64,000 bases of DNA from contig NZ_JAWDKD010000015.1 of the NCBI RefSeq assembly GCF_032714475.1, positions 62,001 through 126,000 of the forward strand, written 5' to 3'. The number at the start of each line of letters is the position of its first letter. The stretch's first letter is position 1. This stretch comes from Methanolapillus africanus. GTDB lineage: Archaea > Halobacteriota > Methanosarcinia > Methanosarcinales > Methanosarcinaceae. Shown one piece after another: positions 9,111 through 17,811 of this stretch. A program made the translations under genes and the position numbers. Under the pieces are notes generated by a model. The model did no database searches. It had not been told where the DNA came from and saw only the letters and a program-made list of their open reading frames with translations.

Positions 9111-9914
9111 ATGGATTTTCTGTCGCTGCTTTTTAAGATCAAAATTCTCCTCTGCCTCTTCTTTTTGGCAGCTGCGTCCCGTCAAGACTTGAAAACGCGT
9201 ACCGTTTCTGATTCAATTTGGATCAAACTGTTGTTTTGCAGCCTTCCAATCCTCATTATTGAAACATATTTTTTAGGAATTTCACACGTCATTTCAATCG
9301 TCGGAACCGTGTTTTTGATGTTTGCCATTTCCGCCGCCCTTTTTTATTTCAGAATATTCGGCGGCGCCGACACCAAAGCCCTGATTTGTCTGTCGATTTT
9401 GTTTCCGGAAGACCCGATTTCGTTTTTTGAATCTGCGGCCATGACAACGCTGATGAATTCCGTGATTTTCATATTCGTTCTGCCGATCTTCTTGCTTTTG
9501 AAAAATATAAAAAATTTCAAACAACAAAACACAAAACCCGCATTAAAAGAGCTGCCGCTTTTTTTGATCGGCTGCAAAACCGATATTTTGAAATTGACGG
9601 CAGAATCGGCCGGAAAACAAAAAATAAACGGTTATCCGCTTTTGATGGAACGGTACGATTTTTCAAATTCAAATACAATAACGTCTAAAAAAATCGTTTT
9701 GACTGGCATCGATTTTCGGAACGAAGATGAACAAAGATATGTCCGAAAACTCCGACAAATGATCCGGCGCGGAAAAATTAGCCGGATGGGATGGGTAACA
9801 CCCGGAATTCCGTATCTGATTCCGTTGACGGCCGGTTTTTTAATATCAGTAGAAGTTGGAAATTTATTTTTGAAAATAGTTTTAATTTTATTCAAATACA
9901 TTTATATTTGTTAA
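9111..9914 (+). CDS. A24-family prepilin/preflagellin peptidase
   Basis: Membrane aspartyl protease of the type-IV prepilin peptidase/FlaK family, which cleaves class III signal peptides of pilins and archaellins. The two catalytic aspartates are visible: Asp26 in SRQDLKTRTVSD after the first membrane helix and Asp87 in GGAD (84-87). Several further hydrophobic helices follow, plus a C-terminal membrane segment at about 235-265. At 267 residues it is longer than FlaK, with a cytoplasmic region at about 130-225 of unknown role. No pilin genes are adjacent, so its substrate is not shown here. Confidence 0.85.
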   Translation: MDFLSLLFKIKILLCLFFLAAASRQDLKTRTVSDSIWIKLLFCSLPILIIETYFLGISHVISIVGTVFLMFAISAALFYFRIFGGADTKALICLSILFPEDPISFFESAAMTTLMNSVIFIFVLPIFLLLKNIKNFKQQNTKPALKELPLFLIGCKTDILKLTAESAGKQKINGYPLLMERYDFSNSNTITSKKIVLTGIDFRNEDEQRYVRKLRQMIRRGKISRMGWVTPGIPYLIPLTAGFLISVEVGNLFLKIVLILFKYIYIC

Positions 9915-9976
9915 GAGCAATAAAATGCGGAAAAGAACAAATAAAATTATTTTCAAAAAATGATTGGAAGACGCCT

Positions 9977-10837
9977 ATGAATTTTTTAGACAAACTCGGT
10001 CAAAATGAATCCAAAAAAACAAAAGTGATCCGCGAGGCCAACCGAAAAACGCTCGGATGGCGGGCAACGATTTTGGAATTGATTTTAGCTTTGGTTTTGG
10101 CGGCGATTGTCGCCGGAATTTTACTTTATCTCAATGTTGAAATTGAACCGACAAGCCTGATCAGTATTCTTTTGACATTTTTACAAGTGACGGCTGCGCT
10201 TCTCGCCATCATTATCGCCAGTTTGACGATTATCGTGTCGCTGTTTCCGGAACATGATGAAAAGAAATACCGGCAAAAGGAAAAATATTTCATCGAAACC
10301 GTGATGGCGCACTATAGAAATGCACTCGGATGCTTAGTCACAATTATTATTTTGATTTTTTCAATCATCGTCACGTCTTCCATTCATCAAGTCCGCGACA
10401 TTACAGATATCATCCTCAGCGTTGCGGTTTTTCTGTTTTTATATTCCCTTCTTTTGGCGCTGCGCTCCATTAAAGCGACCATCGTTTACGGATTTATTCA
10501 AGAGGACCCGGTTTTAACGGACGAAATTAAAGAAAAGATTGCGCCGATTACGGAAAATTCCGATATCATTGATTTGAAAGAAGAAAAGAAACCGGAGAAG
10601 ACAGAGGAAAGCGGTGTAAAAACAGAAGAGAAGGCCGGCGAAAAAAAAGAAACCGTCAAGAAAACCGAGAAGAAGGAAGATAAAACATTGCTTGAGACGG
10701 ATATGGAAAAAACGATTGAAAAGAAGAAAGCCGAAAAGGCCGAGAAAAGCGATGCCGACGGCTCTGAAAAAACCACACGTCCTGCAGAAAAATCCGTCAA
10801 AAAAGAAGATAAAAAAGAGAACAATATCAACAATTAA
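9977..10837 (+). CDS. Membrane protein with long charged C-terminal tail
   Basis: Not a recognised family. The 286-residue product has about four membrane segments (around residues 32-50, 62-88, 115-135 and 145-165; for example ILELILALVLAAIVAGILLY), then a ~100-residue hydrophilic tail dominated by Lys and Glu (EEKKPEKTEESGVKTEEK and similar), which is probably disordered and cytoplasmic. The ATG at 9977 is chosen because the sequence upstream is unlike protein and lies over the end of the A24 gene. It ends 10 bases from the convergent recQ gene. Confidence 0.8.
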   Translation: MNFLDKLGQNESKKTKVIREANRKTLGWRATILELILALVLAAIVAGILLYLNVEIEPTSLISILLTFLQVTAALLAIIIASLTIIVSLFPEHDEKKYRQKEKYFIETVMAHYRNALGCLVTIIILIFSIIVTSSIHQVRDITDIILSVAVFLFLYSLLLALRSIKATIVYGFIQEDPVLTDEIKEKIAPITENSDIIDLKEEKKPEKTEESGVKTEEKAGEKKETVKKTEKKEDKTLLETDMEKTIEKKKAEKAEKSDADGSEKTTRPAEKSVKKEDKKENNINN

Positions 10838-10846
10838 TTGAATCAT

Positions 10847-13414
10847 TCATTTTTCTTTTTTCATTTTTTGAAGAATGAGCGCCTTCACCAGCCGAACTTC
10901 GCCGTCTGTGCAATCGCCGTCCGATTTTTCAATAATACTTGAAGCGGCCAGCCGTTTGATAAATTCGGTTTGGAATTCTTGAATGATTTCTTCAATCTGC
11001 GCCTGTTTTTGAACTGAGATCAAAGCGCTCAAATCGTTTATTTGACCGTCCGAAATCAATTCTTCCACATGCGCCGTCACCTTGGAAATCGGCAGACCAC
11101 GGATTTCGGCAATTTCACCGGCGGAAAGTCCTTGGGAAAACAAATTCAGCGTTTTGCTGAGATCGTCATCCGAAAATGAATCGTCTGAAATCAGAGAGGC
11201 GCCGGCTGCGGCATCCGAACCCGAGCTTTCGGTTTCAATGACGCTTTGTTTGGATTTGGACGGCTTTGGCGCCGGCTCTTCACCCATATAATCCACAATT
11301 TCTTCAATAAACAACCGGCCGTACTTGTGAAGTTTGTATTCCGCAACGCCCGAGATTTTCAAGAAAGCCGCGTCGTCCGCCGGAAAATCGGTCGCCATTT
11401 GTTTGAGACTGGTGTCGGCAAAAATAATATACGGCGGCAGGTTTTTGTCGGCGGCGATTTTCTTTCGGAGAACTTTGAGGCGTTCAAACAAAGCCGGATC
11501 GAACGATCCTTTTTTAACGGAGCGGACCGCTTGTTTTTCCGGCGATGCTTTCTTGGATTTGGCCGGAGCTTTTTCCGGAATCGAAATGGTTCTTGTCTCC
11601 GTTTGAACCGAAACAGTCACCGGGTTTTTGTCGAGTTCGTCCGACAAAAGCGAACGCCGGCCGTTGTAGACCATCGCGCCGCCCGACGCGTCAAAGTCGC
11701 CGCCGATTTCTTCATCGGAATCGAAATCAACCACATCGTCTTCTTCAAATTCGATATCGTCGTCACCATCTTCTGCAGCCGACGCCGGAACCGCATATTC
11801 GGAATTCACATTTGTTTTAGAAATTTTAGAGACAAGCGGCTCCGTCAGTTCAACCGTAAGCGTTCCGGCTAAAACCTTTCGGCTTTTTTCATTCATTTTG
11901 ACGATCGGATAACGTTCGCCGCTGACGCTGAGGCAGCCGGACTGCACCAATTCGTTGCCGATGCGTTTCCATTCATCTTTGGAAACCGTTTTGCCTGAGC
12001 CGTGCACTTCCAAGCGGTCATGCCGGCATTCGCGAACCTTTTTGGTTCGGGCGCCGTACAAAACGTCAATGACGTGCGACATGCCGAACTTTTGACCGGT
12101 TTCGGACACGCAGCGAATCAGCATCTGCGCCTGTTTCGTGCCGTCGAATTTTTCCCGCGGGTTGGCGCAGGAATCGCAGTTGTTGCACGGCGTCGTCAGA
12201 TTTTCCCCAAAGTAGCGGAGCAGTTCGTTGCGGCGGCACTCCGTGCTTTCGCAATAACTCATGATTTGAGACAATTGCTGGAAAGCCAAATCGCGTTCCT
12301 TTTTGCTCGGCTTTTTCTCAATAAAGAAACGAATTTTATGCCAGTCGCCGCGATTGAAAAAGAGAATACATTCGCATTCCAAGCCGTCACGGCCGCCACG
12401 GCCGGTTTCTTGATAATAGCTTTCCAGATTTTTCGGGAGATCGTAATGAATCACGAATCGGACGTCGGGTTTATCGATGCCCATGCCGAAAGCGACCGTC
12501 GCGACAATAACGTCAACGTCGTCGCGGATGAATTTGTCTTGGTTTTTGGCGCGCTTGTCGTCGGAAAGTCCTGCGTGGTACGGCAGCGCTGAAAATCCGG
12601 CTTTGTTGAGCCGTTCCGCCAGCCGTTCCACGGATTCACGGCTTTGGCAGTAAATGATGCCGGACTTGCCACGGTTTTTTTTCAAATAAGAAATAATTTG
12701 TTCGTTGGGATCCTTCTTTTCAACGATCTGGTAGGACAAGTTGGGCCGGTTGAAACTGGAAATTTTAACAACCGGATTTTTAAGATGCAAAACAGAAACG
12801 ATGTCTTTACGCACCCGTTCGGTGGCGGTTGCCGTGAGCGCGACCATGCCGACGTCCGGAAACAGCGACCGGAGTTCCGACAGTTTGCGGTATTCCGGGC
12901 GGAAGTCGTGTCCCCATTCGGAAACGCAGTGCGCTTCGTCGATGGCAAAAAGACTGATGTCGGCTTTTTTGAGCATGGAAAGCGTTCCCGACATCATCAG
13001 GCGTTCGGGCGCCATGTAAAGAATTTTGAGATCGCCTTTCATGAGCCGGTTTTTGACATCCGCAGACTCTGTTTCCGAAAGCGTGCTGTTCAAATACGCA
13101 GTCGGGATGCCGGCGGCCAGGAGTCCGTCCACTTGGTCTTTCATGAGGGAAATCAGCGGCGAAACGACGATGACCGTCCCTTTCATCATGAGCGCCGGAA
13201 TTTGATAGCAAATCGATTTGCCGCCGCCGGTCGGCATGAGGACAAAAACATCTTTCCCGGCAATGATTGACCCGATCACTTCTTCCTGATTCGGGCGAAA
13301 AGTTGTGTATCCGAAGTATTTTTCAAGAACCGTATGCATTTCCGACCGTGTTTGGGATGGGATTTCAATGGCATCGACGGCTTGGGGGCGGGTTTCCGCA
13401 TAAATTTCTGACAT
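10847..13414 (-). CDS. recQ: ATP-dependent DNA helicase RecQ
   Basis: Superfamily 2 3'-to-5' DNA helicase for repair and recombination. The 855-residue product has Walker A MPTGGGKSICYQ near residue 60, the DEAH box (FAIDEAHCVSEWGHDFRPEY), the RecQ zinc cluster (ECRRNELLRYFGE...CNNCDSC) and a winged-helix RQC region. An acidic linker (about 540-590, DGDDDIEFEEDDVVDFDSDEE) precedes an HRDC domain at about 655-730 (LKVLRKKIAADKNLPPYIIF). The C-terminal ~120 residues have two predicted HTH-like helical segments (GLSAGEIAEIRGLPISKVTAHVEE), as in the helix-turn-helix tail of some RecQs. Start 13414 has GAGAAG upstream. It is longer than E. coli RecQ (about 610 residues) because of the linker and tail. 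Confidence 0.95.
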   Translation of the reverse strand: MSEIYAETRPQAVDAIEIPSQTRSEMHTVLEKYFGYTTFRPNQEEVIGSIIAGKDVFVLMPTGGGKSICYQIPALMMKGTVIVVSPLISLMKDQVDGLLAAGIPTAYLNSTLSETESADVKNRLMKGDLKILYMAPERLMMSGTLSMLKKADISLFAIDEAHCVSEWGHDFRPEYRKLSELRSLFPDVGMVALTATATERVRKDIVSVLHLKNPVVKISSFNRPNLSYQIVEKKDPNEQIISYLKKNRGKSGIIYCQSRESVERLAERLNKAGFSALPYHAGLSDDKRAKNQDKFIRDDVDVIVATVAFGMGIDKPDVRFVIHYDLPKNLESYYQETGRGGRDGLECECILFFNRGDWHKIRFFIEKKPSKKERDLAFQQLSQIMSYCESTECRRNELLRYFGENLTTPCNNCDSCANPREKFDGTKQAQMLIRCVSETGQKFGMSHVIDVLYGARTKKVRECRHDRLEVHGSGKTVSKDEWKRIGNELVQSGCLSVSGERYPIVKMNEKSRKVLAGTLTVELTEPLVSKISKTNVNSEYAVPASAAEDGDDDIEFEEDDVVDFDSDEEIGGDFDASGGAMVYNGRRSLLSDELDKNPVTVSVQTETRTISIPEKAPAKSKKASPEKQAVRSVKKGSFDPALFERLKVLRKKIAADKNLPPYIIFADTSLKQMATDFPADDAAFLKISGVAEYKLHKYGRLFIEEIVDYMGEEPAPKPSKSKQSVIETESSGSDAAAGASLISDDSFSDDDLSKTLNLFSQGLSAGEIAEIRGLPISKVTAHVEELISDGQINDLSALISVQKQAQIEEIIQEFQTEFIKRLAASSIIEKSDGDCTDGEVRLVKALILQKMKKEK

Positions 13415-13603
13415 TCTTCTCAATCTTATGTTTCATCACTTAAAAGGGCTTTTGGTAAGCAGAGTGAAAGTAAAAAACGGCGCCGGATTTTGACGGACGG
13501 GCGATGGTGCGCAACGAAGACAGCATCCGCTTTTCGGAAAAAGTAAAAAGAAAAGAAAGGGTCGGCTTTTTAAAAGCCGAAAAATGAAAACAAAAGTGAT
13601 TAA

Positions 13604-13798
13604 TTAGTATTTCGGGGCGCGTCTGACCTTTCTGGTGACGTAGCCGGCCACTTTGTTGCGGATGACTTTGCTTTCGATGGTCGTGTATTTGGACACAAGG
13701 ATCTTGTTTTCGTCGAAGTCGCCGGTGAAAGTGTCGCCGTAGGTGTTTAAGAGTTTGAATGTAATCGTTTTGATGTTAGACTGTCTTATGTTTCCCAT
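13604..13798 (-). CDS. rps17e: Ribosomal protein S17e
   Basis: Archaeal/eukaryotic small-subunit protein of 64 residues beginning MGNIRQSNIKTITFKLLNTY and containing ESKVIRNKVAGYVTRKVRR, the family signature. The ATG at 13798 has a near-perfect AGAAGGAGATAT ribosome-binding site; the in-frame extension to 13885 lacks one. It is monocistronic, bracketed by recQ downstream and a long repeat-bearing region upstream. Confidence 0.95.
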   Translation of the reverse strand: MGNIRQSNIKTITFKLLNTYGDTFTGDFDENKILVSKYTTIESKVIRNKVAGYVTRKVRRAPKY

Positions 13799-14527
13799 AA
13801 TATCTCCTTCTGTTGTTGTTAATGTTAAATCTTCTTGAAATGATGAGCGTGATAAAAATAAAGCTGTCACGAGAGTTCGCGACATAATGTGATCTTTAAA
13901 TTTATACCTTTTGATTTCGTGGAGGTCCTCAAATGAATTTCCTTATTTAAATAAATTCCGTTTCAAACTTTGAGAGATTTTTCAGGAATACACAAAAACC
14001 CACAAATTTTGATGGAAAAAATCCGTTCTTTTTTTGTTTTTTGGCGGCGGTGCCGCGCGCGTTATAGCGACACATTTTTTGAACGTACGAGTCAGAGGGC
14101 AATTTTTTAAAAATAATGCGAATCAATCCACACCCTTTTTTTTAATAACAAGCAAACCAACCCGATTAAATCAGACGCGATTCGCGTCTGATTTAATCGG
14201 ATTTCGCAGTAATGTTAGATGCAGCCGGTTGCTAAATAAGAAATACAAACTGAAAAATAGTAAACAGAAGGTGCAATCAGTACAGTCAGCAGCAACTGAA
14301 AATTAAAATTGGAAACAGCAGGTGCAAATTAAAAATTAGAAATCAATTCCCAACTGCAAACTGAAAGTAAAAAATGAATAAATAAGTAATCTGCATCATA
14401 TTTTTACAGCAATCCGCCAAGTTCATCCACCCTCACGCCTTCGGCGTTCGGATGTCTGAACTTGCGGTTAGATTGGGAATGTATGCGCTGTATGTGCTGT
14501 ATATTGCGTATATTGCGCGTGTTAATT
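13799..14527 (-). repeat. Composite intergenic element (array, hairpin, TAACGCGCGCG motif), copy c
   Basis: The gap between rps17e and lysA. Reading the minus strand, the order is: degenerate short repeats around GCAGGTGCAA-like sequences (14345-14225), a perfect 18-bp inverted repeat (14162-14200, ATCAGACGCG/CGCGTCTGAT) followed by GGTTTGCTTG, a spacer, then the 18-bp motif at 14053-14070. A separate hairpin at 14414-14467 lies nearest lysA. The rps17e promoter should lie below 14050. No gene is supported. Confidence 0.75.
14414..14467 (-). terminator. Long hairpin downstream of lysA, possible terminator or small structured RNA
   Basis: Outer stem CCGCcAAGTTCA / TGAACTTGCGG with one bulge encloses an inner stem ACGCC-TTCG-GGCGT and TCC/GGA pairs, giving one extended hairpin about 60 bases past the lysA stop. 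Confidence 0.45.
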
Positions 14528-15790
14528 TCACTTGAAATTCTTCAGCCCATTCAAATCCAACGTCGCAAAATAATCGTCAATGGTTTCCGCCCGTCTGATT
14601 TGCTTAACGCTGCCGTCCGGCCTCAACAGAAGTTCAGCCGATCTGAGTTTTCCGTTGTAGTTGAATCCCATGGCGTAGCCGTGGGCGCCGGTGTCGTGAA
14701 TCACGAGAAGGTCGCCGCGCTCGACTTTCGGAAGCATCCGGTCAACGGCGAATTTATCGTTGTTTTCACACAAGGAACCGGTGACGTCGTACTTTGTTGT
14801 TGCCGGCTGATTTTCTTTCCCGAGAATCGTGATGTGGTGGTACGCGCCGTAAATGCCGGGGCGCATGAGATTTGCCATACAGGCGTCGGTGCCGACGTAA
14901 TCCTTGTAAATGGATTTCAAGTGGCGGACACTTGTAATCAGGTAACCGTACGGACCCGTGATGACGCGACCGCATTCCAAATACACTTTGGGAGGCGTCA
15001 GTCCGTTCTTGACGATGGTTTCATCATAGGCTTTTTGAACGCCGCTTGCGATTTTGTCAAACGACACACGGTCTTGTTCCGGCCGGTACGGAATACCGAT
15101 GCCGCCGCCGAGGTTTACGAATTCGAATTGGATGCCGACTTTTTTGGAGATTTCAACAATCACTTCAAACAAAATGCGGGCGGTTTCAACGAAATAATCC
15201 GGATTGAGCTCGTTGGACGCGACCATCGTGTGCAAACCAAACCGCTTCACGCCTTTTTTCTTGAGAATTTCGTAGCCTTCAAAAAGCTGTTCGCGCGTAA
15301 AACCGTATTTGGCTTCCTCGGGCTTTCCGATGAGAGCGTTTCCTTCCTTTAAGGGCCCCGGATTGTACCGGAAACACAAAACGTCGGGGAGACCGGCCGT
15401 TTTTTCCAAAACCTCGATGTGAGAAATGTCGTCCAAATTGATGATGGCGCCCATTTCCCTGGCTTTGACGAACTCGTCCGCCGGCGTATCGTTGGAACTG
15501 AACATGATGTTTTCGCCGGTGATGCCTGCTTTTTCGGCGAGCAGGAGTTCCGGCAGCGAACTGCAGTCGGCGCCGAATCCTTCTTCTTTGAGAATTTTTA
15601 AAATATACGGGTTCGGAAGCGCTTTCACGGCAAAGAATTCCTTAAAACCATTGACCTTGGAAAAAGCCCGCAGCATGTCTTTGGCGTTGGCGCGGATGGC
15701 TTTTTCATCATAAATGTGAAACGGCGTCGGGTATGTTTGGATAATTTCTTCGATTTTTTCTTTGGTGAAAGGAAGTTCTTTTGAAACCAT
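14528..15790 (-). CDS. lysA: Diaminopimelate decarboxylase
   Basis: PLP enzyme (fold III) for the last step of lysine synthesis, meso-diaminopimelate to L-lysine plus CO2. The 420-residue product has the PLP-lysine motif FFAVKALPN (about residues 47-55), the HTMVASNE region, the glycine loop NLGGGIGIPY and the ECGR motif of alanine-racemase-like enzymes, and DACMANLMRPGIYGAYH near the active site, where a Cys from the partner subunit binds substrate. GGAGTCC precedes the ATG. It is a single gene; no other lysine genes are nearby. Confidence 0.95.
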   Translation of the reverse strand: MVSKELPFTKEKIEEIIQTYPTPFHIYDEKAIRANAKDMLRAFSKVNGFKEFFAVKALPNPYILKILKEEGFGADCSSLPELLLAEKAGITGENIMFSSNDTPADEFVKAREMGAIINLDDISHIEVLEKTAGLPDVLCFRYNPGPLKEGNALIGKPEEAKYGFTREQLFEGYEILKKKGVKRFGLHTMVASNELNPDYFVETARILFEVIVEISKKVGIQFEFVNLGGGIGIPYRPEQDRVSFDKIASGVQKAYDETIVKNGLTPPKVYLECGRVITGPYGYLITSVRHLKSIYKDYVGTDACMANLMRPGIYGAYHHITILGKENQPATTKYDVTGSLCENNDKFAVDRMLPKVERGDLLVIHDTGAHGYAMGFNYNGKLRSAELLLRPDGSVKQIRRAETIDDYFATLDLNGLKNFK

Positions 15791-15994
15791 TTTAAGGACT
15801 CCGATTGTTTTTATTGAATTATTTTTTTATTTTATTGAATTTTATTTTTGATTCAATTGTTTTTGGATAAATCCTAATTTTGAATTGAATAGCTTTGATT
15901 CTTATATATTTTTGTTTTTATTTTGATTCTATGTCGATTTGTTTTGTTTGTATTTGTTTTGAGTTATTGTTTTGCAGTGTTTTGGCGAGCGCCG

Positions 15995-16012
15995 CCGCGC
16001 GCGTTATCGCGA
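15995..16012 (-). repeat. TAACGCGCGCG motif, copy d (solitary)
   Basis: Minus-strand copy TCGCGATAACGCGCGCGG in the gap between the AAA_14 ATPase stop (62 bases away) and the lysA start (about 200 bases away). No array or hairpin accompanies it. Confidence 0.75.
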
Positions 16013-16073
16013 CACGTTTCATTCAGATATTAGAGACGAAGGGCGGTCTTTGTTCGAGTTGCACATTTTATTT

Positions 16074-17303
16074 TTAATCAGAATGTCCAATATATTCATG
16101 CGCCGGAACCATCCTTACTGTCAATCCGTCTTTTTCAAATTGATCTTTTTGATTGAACGTCACCAACGTTCCTTCCGTCAAATCAAAAAAGGCCATGGCT
16201 TCCATCAGACCGTTCAGTTCCCGTTCAAAATTCAAATCGTCGATTTTGTAACAAACTTGAACGGCTTCCTTTGCTTTTCCTTTTTCAAAAACAATGAAGT
16301 CGCATTCTCCTTTTTCTTTGAAATAAAAAAGGTCGTCGACTTTGTTTTTGCGGCGCAGATCCAGGTAAATCAGATTTTCAAACCGGTGCCCGATGTTTTC
16401 CGTAAACGCGCCGGAAATTTCAGAGATCATGCCGGTATCAATCGAATACACTTTTTTCGGGTTTCGCGCTTGGGACTTAAGTGACCAGCCGAACTGCGGC
16501 AAAAATTCAAACAAATACGAATTTTTCAAATAGGAAAAATATTCCAAAATAGTTGTGCTTGATTTGATTCCAAAAAGACCCGTCAGCTTAGAAGCCGACA
16601 CCGGATTTCCGATGTTCGACATCAAATAAACAGATAATTTTCGAAGTGCTTCAACATCACGGATTGAATATCGAACGGCAATGTCGCGCATTAAAATATC
16701 GTCCATCAGCGCCGGTAAAATTCCGCCGCGTGCGGCCGGATTTTTCTTGACGTATTCAGGCATTCCGCCATCTTTTAAGTATTCTTCCAGCGATTTTTCA
16801 TTGATTTCCAAATTTTTGAGCCGGACATATTCGTGATAGGAAAACGGGAACAATTCCATAGACAAATGCCGGCCGGTCAGCCGCGTTCCGAGTTCTCGGC
16901 TGAGCAGGGAAGCGTTAGACCCGGTCACAAAAACGGTATAGCCTTCCGTCAGCAGCTGGCGGACAAAAATCTCCCATCCGTCAATAAATTGAATTTCATC
17001 AAAAAACAAAACGTTGATTTTTCGCCGAACGATTTCATCACGGAGACGTGACAAATCCGATGTTTCAAATTCGGCCAGCCGAATGTCTTCAAAATTCAAA
17101 TAAAGAGCGTCTGTGTATTTTTTTTGGAGCAGCTGAAGCAAAAGCGTACTTTTTCCACATCGACGGATCCCGGTGATGATGGTCGCATAAGATTCCGATA
17201 TCGGAACACGCTCCAAGTATTCACGATCAAGTCCCGCATCTTTGTTCAAAAAAATATCTTTTTGCATATCAATTGTTGCGGCAATCTGTTCCTGTCTCAG
17301 CAT
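16074..17303 (-). CDS. AAA_14 / DUF4143 ATP-binding protein
   Basis: The 409-residue product has Walker A ITGIRRCGKSTLLLQL (residues about 42-57), the LNFEDIRLAE segment and a Walker B-like NVLFFDEIQFIDGWE, then a DUF4143 C-terminal domain (DDILMRDIAVRYSIRDVEALRKL; YSIDTGMIS; DFIVFEKGKAKEAVQVCYKI, which resembles a restriction-endonuclease-like fold). The family is widespread in archaea and anaerobes; its function is uncertain. No Shine-Dalgarno is evident before the ATG, and a cluster of palindromes 30-100 bases upstream suggests a specific regulator, perhaps itself. Confidence 0.88.
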   Translation of the reverse strand: MLRQEQIAATIDMQKDIFLNKDAGLDREYLERVPISESYATIITGIRRCGKSTLLLQLLQKKYTDALYLNFEDIRLAEFETSDLSRLRDEIVRRKINVLFFDEIQFIDGWEIFVRQLLTEGYTVFVTGSNASLLSRELGTRLTGRHLSMELFPFSYHEYVRLKNLEINEKSLEEYLKDGGMPEYVKKNPAARGGILPALMDDILMRDIAVRYSIRDVEALRKLSVYLMSNIGNPVSASKLTGLFGIKSSTTILEYFSYLKNSYLFEFLPQFGWSLKSQARNPKKVYSIDTGMISEISGAFTENIGHRFENLIYLDLRRKNKVDDLFYFKEKGECDFIVFEKGKAKEAVQVCYKIDDLNFERELNGLMEAMAFFDLTEGTLVTFNQKDQFEKDGLTVRMVPAHEYIGHSD

Positions 17304-17333
17304 AATTTCATTTATTCATTTGAAATATTTAAA

Positions 17334-17402
17334 TTCATCCATTACTAATGGATGAAATCTTTCATTTGTATTGGATGAAATCATCCATTACTAATGGAAG
17401 AA
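17334..17402. promoter_or_regulatory. Palindrome cluster (candidate operators) upstream of the AAA_14 ATPase
   Basis: An 11-1-11 perfect palindrome at 17334-17356 (arms TTCATCCATTA / TAATGGATGAA about C17345) is followed by TGGATGA-AA-TCATCCA (17372-17387) and a near-copy of the first palindrome at 17380-17402 (ATCATCCATTA C TAATGGAAGAA). The unit ATCCATTA occurs repeatedly. The position, 31-99 bases upstream of the start codon, suits an operator. Confidence 0.6.
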
Positions 17403-17811
17403 ACGAATAAACAATATCAATAGATGTTTTTTACACATTATTAATTCCAAATATTGACATATTTGAGTCCGAAATAACAAATGATTTTTAAAAATAAAAT
17501 TTTATTAAAAATGATTGAATATATTCGAAAGCAAAATTTTATTACATTTGAGTATATATCGGTCTATTTCAAAAATTTCAACTTATAAATTGAATTTGAA
17601 TCAAAATCAAACCAAACAAAATCAAACGAAATCAAATCTGTTTCATGATTTTCCTTTGACTTAAAATCAAAGCTTGAGAATCATTAGAAATCAAATATAT
17701 ATGCTATGAATTATATAATTATACATTCCGTATAATATGAAATCTATGTAATTCATCCGCTTTGATTTTGGTTGAATCCTATTCAAATTCAAAAAAAGGA
17801 CAAGGAAAAAC
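17403..17811. other. AT-rich intergenic region between divergent ATPase genes
   Basis: Very AT-rich. It contains short direct repeats of the AATCAAA(A/C) type (about 17590-17640), and the promoter of the plus-strand AAA+ ATPase must lie in it. A hexamer-like ACAAGGA stretch before 17812 may be the ribosome-binding site. No gene is seen. Confidence 0.4.

Noticed and set aside
10498..10846. Minus-strand Phe/Ser-rich frames
   Set aside because: Antisense of the Lys/Glu-rich tail of the membrane protein.
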